The notes beneath the pieces are model-generated. The model did not search any database. It was given only the letters and a program-made list of their open reading frames with translations, and had not been told where the DNA came from. DNA of 64,000 bases from Struthio camelus (Eukaryota > Chordata > Aves > Struthioniformes > Struthionidae): assembly GCF_040807025.1 (NCBI RefSeq), contig NC_090964.1, forward strand, positions 11,060,214 to 11,124,213, in the 5' to 3' direction. This document shows positions 24,171-37,200 of this stretch, piece by piece (position 1 is the stretch's first letter; the number at the start of each line of letters is the position of its first letter). The translations under genes and the position numbers were made by a program.

Positions 24171-26960
24171 ATTTCTTGATATCCTTTTCATCTCATCAGA
24201 GGTTGCTAGATTTAATTCCATGCACTTTGGTATAAAGTCAAGGTCCAATCCAGAAAGCAATTTGTGTCTTCCAGAGCAGGCAGTTGTAACATTTCCCATT
24301 AAAATGTAAATTTGGCTAAGTTTTCTGGCATCTCTTTTCCTTCCTTAAGGTAAAAAGAATATGAACTTGTATTATTTTTTCCATCAGTGTTATCTTCCTC
24401 TCAGTTTTGTGCTAAGTAAAAAAGCTGCAGATATATACCTTCTGCAAATTAAATTTGAATCGAGTCTGACAGCACAACAGGGATCCAGATTACAAAGAGA
24501 TGTGCTAGACTAATTGGAATCATTTCTAAAAGGTTATTCACAGACGCGTTAACCAGGGAAGGCACAAGTGGAGCTATGCGCTCAGCCGCTGCATTGAACG
24601 CTCGTCTCCTCTGAGCCACTCCAGCACTGCAGCCACTGGCCCGGTGAGTGGCACAAGGGAACGGGCGCCCAGCAGGCTGCTGGACCAACCTGCTTCCGAT
24701 TCAAGCAGGACTTCGCTGGTGACATTGCCTCTGAGGAACAAGCTGGGTGCGGATTTTAATTTCACCAATTATTGTAACCTTCCAACTGAAAGCAAGCCTC
24801 CATCAGGCTAGGCATTGCCCAGACAGACCATCAGAGCACCCCAGCCACTTACAGACTTGCAAAGGATGGGCAAAAGGGAAGTCTGGACGTCAGATGGAGC
24901 TAGAGCTCAACCACAGCCCAGCCCAGCAGCACGGCCACTGCCAGCCACCCTCTGCAGCATGGCACGCAGGCGGGAGCAGGTACAGGACTGTCCCTGCAGC
25001 CCGACCTCTCCTGTCACATGCCCAGCAGCCACCTCCTCCCTCCAGGCTGCTGGGGACAACCCCTGCAGCCTGCAGCCGGGGTGGAGACACAGCTGGTCCC
25101 TCGGCTCCTTGGCAGGCCTCCCCCAGCACTTGCAGTAACACATGTGCTCTCCTCCCCACCCCAAGCAGGGAGAAGATGCATCTTGTAACAAGCAAAGGAT
25201 TTTGACCAAGAATCCTCAAAATAAATAAACCAATTGTCCTGCTCACACTGCGGTTTTTAAAAGATTATCTTTAATGATCAAAACCAAAAATCCCCACAGA
25301 CTCACTGCTTCAGACACCTGGAGGCAGGAAAGTGATCTCTTCCCTCCTTGGGAAGCTTGTCAGGGTCTGAAGGGTATTTAAAGGATATCATTTCAGACCA
25401 AGGAAAAAAACTGCAAGTTATCTGTTGATGGTCAGCTACACAGAAACTAGCAGGGACCCAGGCTCCCCATCGCAGGGCGCTCTGCCCAGAACTTCTGCTG
25501 GACACAGCTCGTCAAAGTCACGCTACAGAAGAATGGCTGCAGAATTAATATGGGAGCAGAGTGAATTAATTAGTATCTCCAGCTGCATTTCTAGTGGGGA
25601 TAATTTCAGGTGCAATGGTTTGAATGACATCGTTTCAAAGAAGAGTCTCTTATTCTCCTGACTAATTTGAGGTTAACTAAATTTGTTTCTCACCAGGAGA
25701 CAGCTCATCAGCTCAGCCCACAATGACAGCTACGCAAGCTCTTGCAAGTCCCTGAAAAGAAAGAGACTCTTCTTATTTTCTGTCCCCAAAAAGAGGCCCC
25801 TGCAATACAGCAGGATGAAGTTGTGCCAGACTCTGCTTCTCTACCAGAGTTCCCGCGGAAGACACAATTGTTTGCAAGACAGTGCTGAGCTGCTGCACTT
25901 GGCTCAACTCGGGGAAATCAGAAAACTTTGGGACAGAGGTGTCAGGGAAGATGGCTGTGGCCTGCCCCAGCACAAGGTGCAGATTCCCCAGCACAAGTGC
26001 TCGGGTTATCCCACCTAAACATAGCCCCCACGATGCTGCAGAAGGGGCAGCAAACACCAATAATGTTTTATAATTCATCCAGCCAGGAACTTCAAAGCAG
26101 AGACATTTCTGTGACTCCTTGCCCTCACAGGAGCTGAGGAACAGCTCAGACCTCACCACCTAGCACCAGGTTCAAGGCTCACTTCATGGACCTGCCTTCC
26201 TGGATCAGCTCATTAGAAAGTCACGCAGTCCAGATGCCCGTTTAGGCCCCCACGAGTCACTGAGCTTGTGCAGGAATTCCCGTACTCTGCACGCAGTGGG
26301 CCCAGGGACGGGCACTGCCGCGAGATCTCGCTGCCACGTCAGTCGCAGCCACACCACTCATGTCCTGCAGGCTCACAAGTTCTCACTTCCCTCGAAATGT
26401 TGTCAAAACAGGCTTTGGCTAATGACAGTTTGTGTCACAGCATAATGAAGTAATTGTACTTGACAGAGCTGTAGCCAGCCCACTTCCTAGCTACTTGTGG
26501 GCAGAGTTAATGGAGAACATCATTACAGACCCAGGGGAGAGCTGGCTTACGAATAAAAACTGAAAGCTTCGTGGCAAAGAGGGGTCTGGCTCAGTGCTTT
26601 CCCTGTCCTGGAGACCCCCTGGCCCTGGGGAACAAGTGCACTTCCCTGCAAGCCCCCAAGGCCACTGAGTGGCCATGCAAACTTGGAGCTTCCTGCAGGG
26701 CTGCTCCACAGAGAGCATGGCACAATCCAGAAAAGCACCGGCCTCCAGAAACCAGCACAGGGTTCAGACTGTTTGCGAACGAAGCCTCCATCCCCTCAGC
26801 AGCGGTAAGTGAATTATCAGAATCAGCCAGCATTAATTATGCAGAGAATCATTTGCTAGTGAAATTAAAAAAAAAAAGGAGCTAATTTAATCAAAATATA
26901 ATTAAATGAATAGTTAATTTAGCAGTTCCGCAGTGAAATCCCCTTGACCTCTGGAGCTAT
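24171..26960. promoter_or_regulatory. Series of AT-rich candidate regulatory blocks
   Basis: AT-rich blocks lie at about 24,175-24,560, 25,240-25,290, 25,530-25,690, 26,395-26,530 and 26,800-26,950. They carry dense TAAT/ATTA words (GAATTAATTAGT at about 25,560; CATTAATTATGC at about 26,830; a run of ATAATTAAATGAATAGTTAA at about 26,897). GC-richer filler separates them. No coding exon is recognised. Confidence 0.3.
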
Positions 26961-29900
26961 CTTCCCTGCAAGCACCAGCTGTGCATCGCTTGAGCACTCG
27001 TCTCCGACGCAGCTGAAGCTCCTCCACAGAGCACCTCTGTCGTCCCTGTCCCTGGCACCCCCAGCCCTCGGGCATGCCCCCACCTGCACCGCGGGGCCCT
27101 GTCCCTTGCCAGGGAGATGGGCTTGCCCCATATCTCCACGAGCACTTCCCACATGAAGCAGCAGCAGCCCCCAATCCCACGGGCATCCTGATGCCTCCGC
27201 CCGGCACAAGCCGTGCTCTGTGGTCATACTGGACCCCACTCCTCAGCTAACAGCTCTCACAGGCCTCAGCTCAGCAGCGCGACCAGCACTGCGAGTGCAG
27301 CGCGGTCCCCAATGCAGAGGCAGGCTACAAACCCGCGGGGGCAGTCTGTGCCCTCTAGCCCTGCTGTAAACCAGCCGGGAGGCCGGTAAACAAGTGCGCC
27401 CCAGGCTAGCTCACGACAGTAGGTCCTCAAATCAGTTGTCCAGCTGATGGAAAAGAGTGCAAAGACAGGAGGGGAGGGAGGAGGCACAGGACTTTTTTGC
27501 AGCGTGGAGAAGGTTAAAATTGCTTCCCTATGCAAGGAACGTGCCGTCCACCTGAGCAGGCTATTATTCCATCAAAGGAGATGAGCAATTGCTCTCCTCG
27601 AGTCATAAAACTGAACTGTCTGGTGCTCCTGGTTGGCAGGGAATTTATCTGCGGCAGCTCTCCCTTTCTCCAGGTCATCCGTGCCGCCCGCAGATTGGAG
27701 CTATCCATTATCCGTGCTCAGTGTGCCCTCCTGCCTGACGAGCATTTCTGTGCAAAGAGAGGCTCAGGGAACCTGCTGCACGCTCCTGCCTGGAAAGGGA
27801 CCACAGTGGCACCGAGCTAAGTGAGCACCTGCGGCCACTGGACTCCGAGCTGCAACACGGATCAACGACACGCGGTACTGGGACAAGCAGTCCAGGAGCC
27901 AAGAGGTGCTGGCCCACGGCACAACCCAACAGATAGACGACGACATTGCTCCACAACTACAGAGTATTTTACTGCGGCTCCTTCACAGGCAAATCCAATC
28001 TTTTGTGTTCTCTTATCTGATCAGCAACCACACAACCGCTTGCAGACACTTGCTTTGCTGTGCGCGCTTTTCAGTTCAGCACAAGGACATGCTGCACTTG
28101 GGCTGAGCTTTTGTTCGCTGCCTATCAGAAAGATCAGGCAAAAAGAGGTGTAACCAGTAAAACACAGCAGCCCTGGCAAGGAGCATGCGTTCTTTAAGCT
28201 GCCAACTAGCAAGAAGGCGGCAATTACAACGTAAACGGACATGCACACACCGCAGGTTAAGCAGCAGCTGGTTTTTGGAAAAGTCCCCTGTAATCTCCAG
28301 AGACAAACTCAAAGGAGTACTGAGCAGCAGCCTCCTCTCGAGATAGCAAAGCTCTGGCTCAGAGAGGCAAAGCAGGTGTGAGAGAGGCACAACATCCTGA
28401 GAACAGACACGGGCAGTCTCATGGACGCCCCTTCCCTCGTGCTGGTTCACAGCCCTTTCCTGTTACAAGCAAGACTCTTCTGCAGCAAATACAAGAGCTG
28501 CAGCTCAGCATCCCCCTCACCCTACAAAAATGGCCTAAATGGACAGGATCAACTCGCTTGGCTGTAACCACAGTGAGTGAAAAATCCTCAGGCTGAGCCT
28601 CAAGCATCTGGCAAGGCGGACTGTGCTCCATCTGGAACCATTTCCCCATATACTGGACTATCTCCTAGTCAAGGCATTATGAGAAAATAAATCAGGAGCA
28701 GATTAACATAAATATTGTTTGAAAGCTTTAATCAGCTACAAATTGTAATGTTATGTTTCCAGCTTAATTAGCCTAAGCCTAGTTGTCTTTGCTTTGTATT
28801 ATGGAGTAGAGTGAGGGCATTTAGCAGCAGCATTGCAGAGTTCAGTTTGTGATGATGGAGGAAACCTCCTCCTGTCTGGTGCTAGCAGATGCTTTGGACA
28901 ACAGGCTCCCTGGGTGAGGCTGCTTCAGGCTGGAGAGCGGTGCTTCAGTGGCTTCCTGTAACACTTCGGGACAAGGAGGATGCTCGAGCCTTGCAGGCAC
29001 GTTCCTGCTACATCTGCCAAAGCAGAACTTACTGCTTCGCCTTCATCAACATCAGTGTCTCGAGAGGCAAAGAGCCCTTGTGACACACGGGTGGTACTTG
29101 TGAGCATCTCCCAGATCCAGACCCTCACCTCTGCCCAGGCAGCTGTGCCAGGCTTCGGCTCAGCCCTTCTCTCCTGGGGCAGGGTCGCCTCTTGGTAAAA
29201 TGTCACCCACGTTTTCAGGTCTGTAACAACAGCCAGATGGAGCCAGCTGGCCGGCCTACCCAAAGAGGTGCTCTGAGCCAGGACTATTTGCTGAACGCCT
29301 CCAGCCCAGTTTGAAATGTGTAACGTGAACAAAACCATCTTTGGCCAGCCAGCGGAGGTGGGCAAGCAGCACTGCTTAGATCTCTTGCCAGCAAACACCT
29401 GCACACAGCAATCCTAGACTTGCCCCAACCAAAGTCTGACAAACCAGCCCCTACCTGTGCTGACGTACCCAAGCTGCCGGCACAGAGACAGGCTTTGGCT
29501 TTCCTGCCTGTTAACACATACCCACAACTAATGCATTTGCCCCTACGTGCTCTTTTCCCTGCAATAAGCAGGGATATGTAACATAACACAGCTGTATAGT
29601 CCATCCAGCCAATCAGATTTGCATCATTTAAGGATTTCAAATAATTTATGCAGAACAGTATGCAGCATTCTGCTGTAGGAGCTCACTGTCACATAATTTC
29701 TGAGCTGTGCTCCAAGCAGCCTTTCACGGCATTGCCTGCTCTGCTCAGCCATTATCGCTACCAACCTGTGAGTGATGGTACTGTGGACCAGCAGTGACCG
29801 CAGTGAACACAAGGAGGATGAGTGATCTGGATGCTGATACAGTTTTCTGCCAAGCAGTAATGAACCCCTCCTCCATTTATCTGCATTTTCTGCAGCTGGA

Positions 29901-30930
29901 GGAAAACAGCATCTGATGGTACTGAACTGCGCAGAGGTGAGGAAGGTACTGGGAACTGCACGGGCGCTGCTCACAGTTGCAGCAGTGTCTGAGCAGATCT
30001 GCATCTCCCAACTCTGGCCTGTAGCAGATGTAGGTCCTCCTCTCTCACCCCAAGATCTTAGGGAGCTGTTGCTTGTGCCTTTACTACCTCTGTTCCCCTT
30101 AAAGGGAGCATGAGCATGCTGCCAGGGAAAGCACCTCCTTTCTACTACAGGGCTCTTCCAGGGCCATGCAGGGCAGAGCTGCTTCCTACGCTGTTCTGTG
30201 AATTAATGCACAGATCAGTTTTACCAAAAACTTCCTGATTGCCCAAAGATACAACTCAGGGCATGTCAGCCCCGGCAGATCGTGTCAGCACTGTGAAACC
30301 ATGCATGTTCACTCAGACCTCTGGAGCTTGAGGAAGGACACAGAGTGAATCTAGTCCCAACTACAGCTACAGATGGCCAAAAATACATTAACAATATTTA
30401 AAATGCTATTTAGAAAAATATGCTTTTCCTAAAATAATTAAATAGATTCCCCGAGGTACCTGGCTGTAACAAGAGTCATTCCCGGGCTGCTCTAATTTAC
30501 ATCCTGCTTCCTATAGCACTCCAAAGCATAACCAAAAAGCCACAATAAAGGGTGCTTCAACTACATCTGCTGTAAAAAACGCTCGATACACCCACTGCTG
30601 CCATGTAACAGCTGCAGAAAATAAAAAAGGTTATGAAAAGCCACAGGCCTCTAACCACCAACTGCAGCAGTAAGAATCACATTGTGTCATACAAGGAAGC
30701 ACTCAATAAACACCACTAGATAAGATCACAGGTGAGAAGCAAGGGTTACCCAGAAACTTCCTGACTGCCAGACAGAACTGATTACTCAGCCAAGACTCCC
30801 GACACAAACCCTTGACAATATTTTTTCCCAACAGCTTCAATGGGGATAGAAAGGGTCAGGCACTCAGCAACTTCACCTCTGATATCAGCATGGACTAAGC
30901 CTACCTAAGCCTAGGTCTGTCATTACTCGT
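26961..30930. other. Non-coding; scattered AT blocks
   Basis: Mostly unremarkable sequence. AT-rich blocks at about 28,670-28,830, 29,560-29,660 (with an octamer-type ATTTGCAT at 29,617-29,624) and 30,360-30,650 could be regulatory. No gene or repeat family could be supported. Confidence 0.28.
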
Positions 30931-33900
30931 TCGAATCATTGCTACGTTGAGTTTGAACTGGCTCTGCTAATGAGGCTCTAAAGATGCATTTTTATTTGGA
31001 GGTCAAGCACTAATTAAAATGCAGACCGTGTCTGCTCTGAGTGCTCACGTCAGTGTGATTTCAACAAGGGTTGCAAATAGAAAAGTCACCCTGAATCTGT
31101 GCTGCTTCTGTGAAGAAGTGGTTTATGAAAGTGTTTATAGTTCCACCTACAAGATTTAAATAGTCATCTCTGCACTCCAGCAGAATCTATTTGCCTAATC
31201 AGCATGTGCTAACTGGTGATGACTATTTTCACAACACATCACTCCTGACAGCTTGCAACATCCCAAACACTCACCACGCTGGCTATTGCTGTTGGTCCCG
31301 ATTCCAGATCCCCCCTGACTGCCACGCACACAACAGTTCCTGGCATTGGGTCTTTGCAGAGAGTCATTCAGCACAGCAGCAGGGCCCCTCTTGGGGAGTT
31401 CCCCATCTACCAGGACGGCAGCTACAGCAAGCTGTCCAGAAACGGCAGCACCTCTAGCGCGCTGAGCAGTTAGGGCAGGCACCCGCAGGTCTGAAGATGC
31501 TCCCTTGGCAGACTGTTTAACCACAAGGAGCAGGCAGCATTTGAGTTCCTGCGCAGAGCAGCTGCTGCTTTAGTGCTGCAGACTTTGCTCCTGGCATTTC
31601 CTCCCTAGCAGACGCTGCCCTGCTGCGTATGCCACGCTGAGCAGAGTAGCACTGCCCAGCTGCTCAGCAGCAGACGAAACACCAGTGCGGCTGAAGGCAG
31701 AGGCCAGCCAGGGGCAGCAGGCTGTCTGCCTCCACAGTCCCACGTGACCTGAGAGCCAGCGTGGATGTGATGGAAACACCAGCCCCATAGATCAGACAGC
31801 TCTTCCTCAAAACCCCTGACCGTCTCTGAGATCGCACACCGCTGCGTGTCACTGGCAGCTGGAATCTTATGCATTTTTATGTGGTCCAGGCTCAAAAAAA
31901 AAAGGATGAAGCACTAGTCTGCACCCTCTTGCCATTTGTGAAAGACACAACCAGATACAATCACTCCTCAAAGTCACTATGAAGCTCTCATTAAAAATTA
32001 ATGACAAATGTACCCACAGCTGAGCAGGTCCATTCCACACAGGACATTCACAGTACATTAGCCCCAAAGGCAGCTGTCACACTGCCATTAAGCAAACCTG
32101 GAGCAACAAAGCTATGGCTGCAACCCCACAGCCCTCGCCCCAGAGGAGCCAGCAACCTCGTGCTTTCCTTCAGGCACCCACCATCCTGAACAAACAGCAA
32201 AAACAATATCCAAATGCTCTTCAACAGAGGCAGGACAAGGCACCTCAGCTCAGCACAGAACCATTCTGCAGCAGGAAGGCCCCAGGTAAGGGGCCCAGTT
32301 TGTAGGCAGCTCTGTCCTGTGCTTTCCTCTTCCCCCCAGCTGTAAGACGCTCACTTTGGCCCTCTGCGCAGTGTGTCTGTCTTACACAACCCTCTGCACA
32401 GACGCGGTGGTGTGAGAAATTAGGCCTTGCACGAATCAGGCACAGGGCAGCAGCACCATGTACCTGCTGCAGCATCACGCAAGAGCAACAGGAGGGAAAT
32501 GCAGCCTGGGGTGCACATGGGGTCTAGTCCCTGCCTGTGACGCTGGCACATCCCTGCCACCAAGGCTCAGCTAAGCACTGCTAGCGGCCCCGCACGACAG
32601 GGCCAGCACAGGGGCCCCACTACGTGCTGGGCAGCGCTGCCGTGCAGATCCGCCTCACTGGCCACCCGCGCTCGGCTGGCAGCGCTCAACAGGGGCACCA
32701 GTGCTGCCGGGCTCATTTCACTGCACAGCCAGGGCTTGACTTGGTCTGATTAGCACAATGTAAATATTAATGCTAGTAACAGTAATCCCCTCTCCCTGTC
32801 TTAATCCCATCTGACCCAGGTTCTTAAAGCATTTTGCACACAGGAATTAAGCCTTCCAAGAGCTGAATGAGAGGATCTCTGCTACCAATTTCTCTGGTCA
32901 GGCAGGGGGATTTCACTCCTGGTGCACCTCTGCTGCCTGTTCAGATGTTTTAGATTTATCGGGAGTGTCATGCACAGGTGACTTATGGCTTGCTTTCTGT
33001 AGCCACCAGGGATGAAACAACCTCCATCCTCCTGGGAACACCTGTCTGGAGCCCTGGCTAGAGCACGTGCAATTACGTTGCACGCTGTGGTTTCACGGGA
33101 AGCTGCTGAGCTGTTCCCCAGTGAGGAGCAGTTATTTCCTCACACCCCAGTCCCCTCCACCCCCTAAATCTGCCTCAGTTTGCTCTGTGCTGGTGCATTC
33201 CAGAAGTGCTGACAGTGCCCAAATGCTGACACAACCATGGTCGCTTTAACTGATACCACGTTCATCATTGTAACAGCTACAGTGGCCTGCGGACACTCAG
33301 AAGCCCAAGGAAAGAAGTGATTTACAGCACCTGCATTTCCAGCAAAGGAACAAGGTCACCAGCCACTTCACCCATGTCTGACACACGGCTCATCCTCTTC
33401 ACGCTGGTAGCACAAATAAAGCTGTCACTTGCAGGGACACTGAACACCAACAACTTGGAGAAAGCCAGAAAGAGAGGCACCAGCTGAGATGCCGATATGT
33501 TCCCCAAGTTCTCTGCCCACCAAGGCTGCTAGCAAAGGCTGTGCCAGAGAAACAAGCCAGGACTGATGCTTTGAGGCACCAAAGAGTAGAGATCAAAGCC
33601 AGCCCCATTCAAGCAAGGTCGCTCTGCCTCATGGCATTGCCTTGGCTTCTCAAAGACCACAGACTCCCTAGCCGGCAGCACATGGACAGCAGCCCTTCCT
33701 GGCTGTGAGGGCATCCTGTGGGTCTGCAGCTCTGCTCCAGAGCCTCCAAGGGCAGAGAGAAACCCCTGCACCAGAGATTCAGCATGCAGCTGGGTGCAGC
33801 TCCCAAGAGGCCTGTTGGCCCCTGCTGTGCCCTGCTCAGCTGGGTGCAGTTCCCATGGCTCCGCCTGCTCTACCTGGCTCCATCCACAGCATGGCAGGAC

Positions 33901-34200
33901 TGTGTGGCTCTGCGTTGTGCCTGCTCCAGTACAGAGGTCAGGAGCACAGCTGCACCCTAGTTATTGATGGTGCAAGATTAGCTTATCTGAACAGGGAAAT
34001 ACATCACCAGAAAAATAGGAAACATTTGGAAAGTGGATGGCGGGTGTAAGAGTGATGAATGAGTGCTGGAGGAGCTTGGCAAAGATCAATGAATAGCTGA
34101 TGAGCTGAGGAACGGGGTGGGGGGGAGCAGCAAACTTGCTATGCAAATGCACAGAGCAGCAGAATCAGTAGGGAAATTGCTCACTAAGGTGAGATGTTAT
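30931..34200. other. Non-coding; AT blocks and possible SINE-like fragment
   Basis: An AT-rich block at about 30,940-31,180 includes CTAATGAGGC and GCACTAATTAAAATGC words. At about 32,760-32,870 the sequence has TTAATGCTAG and a TTCTTAAAGCATTTTGCACA word, faintly like the core of MIR-type SINEs but too degraded to call. An exact octamer ATGCAAAT lies at 34,141-34,148. No gene was recognised. Confidence 0.25.
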
Positions 34201-37200
34201 AGCGAGTCCCTGAACAGCCTTCACATCCACACCACACTGCGGGAGGGGAGCCAGGCCTTGGGGCAGGAAAGGCAGCTAGTTCTGTCTCTACTCAGTACCA
34301 CTGGGAACTGGGGTTTCTGGAGTGCAGATTGTCCACACTCACTGCCTGACAGCTGACGCAAGAACCAGTCTTCTGTGCCCTGCTCTATCTCCTCCACCAA
34401 GTCACACCTTGCGCTCAAAAAACTGCCATCAGCATTGTGGGAACAGTCCCAGAGGAGACAGGGTCCCGAGCAGGCAGACAAAAGGGAAGTGATCCCTCTT
34501 TTCTTTCCCTGTGTCCTCCAGACAGGAGGCCTTGGCAGTACAGGGCATCTGATTTGGAAAGACAAGGTAAGAGAAGGCTCAGGGAAGGGGAAGCACTCAA
34601 AGACCCCTCACACACATGCTTTGCAAATAGCAGTAATTCACACAGCCTAGCACTTCTGGGCTTCTGCAGCAGAAGCTTCACAGACAGGCAATTTCTATGA
34701 AGACGTCATTTTGGGGTCAGCTCTGTGCATATTACAGTCCATTAGCAGTGACTGAAACAGCTGCTCATGAGCAATAAAGATACATAACAATTCCGTGACA
34801 CTCAGACACTGGGAAAAATCATCCCAGCGTGGACTTCACATGCACCATGCGCAGGCAGAGCAGCAACATCTCCATCCTGCTCTCCCTGGAGCCATTCACT
34901 CTCCAACCAGGCAGTGCTCCACAAAAGCAGCCATCTGTGCCACTCCGAGCACGGCCCATGTCAGCACAGCCCCTGTGCAGCACTCACTTATCAACACGTT
35001 TAAGCAAGGGAACGCACAGTCAGCCTGTGCAGATGCCTGCTCGAACGCTCCCTGCAGTGGCCTAGCACTATCTAGTGGTCAGAGACGAGGGCTCTGGAGG
35101 CTGGGCCATGCTGGAAGCAAAAAACGGTAAGTACAGCCCAGCCCGCGGAGCTGCTATAACAAACCCGTGTGGATGGAGGCATCAGATGAACCCAGTAAGG
35201 GGGTCATTTAGAACATGGGTCATTTCCAGCAATACAGTAGTGAAAAGTGCCCTGGTTCAGTATTTGGGAGCTTGTATTTCTGGGCCTTCTGCAACACAGG
35301 GTGTTTTAGTCAGGTGGACTCAGGGATGGGACTCCAACAATACAAAAAAATCTATCCCACAGCCCCTTACAATGTTGCTGGAACACCAAATTACACGGGA
35401 AACGAGGAGACCCTGCAGGGATAACATCACCATTTTACCTTGTTAGATGTGACCATTAGTCCTGAGTGTCCGGACTTGTACATCATGTGCCCTCTGCTCG
35501 TGGCTTTCTGAATATTTTGTATATAGATGGTTCTACCCTGCCTTTAGCTCCTTTACCTACCAGATCATAAATTAAATATCCTAGGCAGTATCCAAAGGCA
35601 CAGAGGGAGAAGAGTGACAGCAAATTCATTGGTCCGCAGGTTTCCATCCAGTGCCCTTGTCCCTGGCACCAGATACAGAACACACAAAGTTCTTCCCACA
35701 TCCCAGGAGCATCCAACCTTCTGCAGTCAGACCTCTCCAAGCAGCCTGCAGGTAGCTATTTGAAAGAAAATGACAGCAGCTACTTGTGGGATGACGGGCT
35801 GAACAGAGCAATTGAAAACTGTCCATCTAAAAGCAGTCATATTTAGCCCTACTGTCTCCCTCTCTGCAGCTGGTTCTTAGTCGCTCTAGTTTGCTCAGAT
35901 GCAAAGATTTGCCAACTGGAAGGACACAAACACAGTTATGTCCTTTGCATAAGCAAATGAAAGAAATGACTCGGGAAAAAACAATAAAAAAAAAAAGAGC
36001 ACATCACAACCAATGTCCTGAGCAAGCTGGCTCAGCATGACACACTCACTGCACCCACAATTGGCAGGCATGAAATTGGATTAAGAAGTGTCCACATCTC
36101 GAGCAGAAGACAGCAAGTCAGAAGCAAAGGGGGAAACGAAGTATACCAAGTCACTGAAGAAGGCCAGGAAGATGTGTGAATAAACACACAGAGCACTAAC
36201 CCCAAGCATGAATCAGGCCTCCAAAATTATAACATTGGCCTTAAACAGATTGGAAAAATGAATGGTGGAAGCAGGAGGCATTTATTTGCCGTGTAGTTTC
36301 TAAGCCGTTAAAGTACCCTTGTCCCATGGTTTCCAACCTCTCCCTGCAATCAGATCTAGCAACTTTCATAGTAAAGTATAGCAGCACTTCTAACTAAACA
36401 AATCCAATAACTGGAGACTTGAGACTGGACGCCTCTCTCTAGCCCTTTGAGCATAGCATTTGTGCGCTATGTACACACAAACATGAAGAATTTCTAAAGC
36501 AAAACCCATGCATTCAGAGTTCAGGCTCCAGCAACACTTGTGCCCCATGCCCAAATGAGACAGAGGACAAAGATGAGGTTCTGCGTTTTACAGAATAACT
36601 GCTCGTCTGAGCAGGGGGAAGTTTCTTGCTGCTCTGACAAAACTGGCTGTTCATAGCAGTCACATAATGGCGATGCATGAAAGGCAGCAGGGACTAGGAA
36701 ACGGAGTAATACTTCAAACAAAAGGACGCTGGTATACCAACAAGACAGAAACAGGCCTCACTCCCAGATCAGGGTCAGTTTATAGGCAAGCAGTCTATAA
36801 GAGAGAAGTCAGGCACAAACCGGGACTTCTATGGGAGCGAGTTCAGTTCTACAGTCGTGATCTGCAGACAAGCAGTGGGAAATAATGAAAGGAAGTACAG
36901 TGTTTCTCTAAATTGCCTTGAGAGGTCACTGTTGCAGGAGAATCACAGCAGCAAATACTGGGGCTGGATTTTTAAATGTCTTTGGCAAACATTGGTGGCA
37001 CTAGTTTCAGGAATTTTAGAGGCCAAAACATACGCAGGACAACACAGAGGTGCACGGGATCACAGCAGGGCTAGTCAAACATTCTCCTTGCTGCAGTCCC
37101 AGCACACTGGCCAGAGCAAGACACAGTCCCGCTGTCCTACCAGAACCACTGCTGCAAACCAGGACCCAGCACATACACCAGATAGGGAGCAGGCCACTGG

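Noticed and set aside
30925-30945. tRNA B-box-like GTTCGAATC
   Set aside because: No matching A box, acceptor stem or cloverleaf around it.
32760-32870. Possible second MIR-like SINE fragment
   Set aside because: Only a short TTAAAGCATTTTGCACA-like stretch resembles the core; too little to support a call.
4916-34148. Three exact POU octamers (4916, 29,617, 34,141)
   Set aside because: About one is expected by chance in this length of DNA; three scattered copies are not a meaningful cluster.
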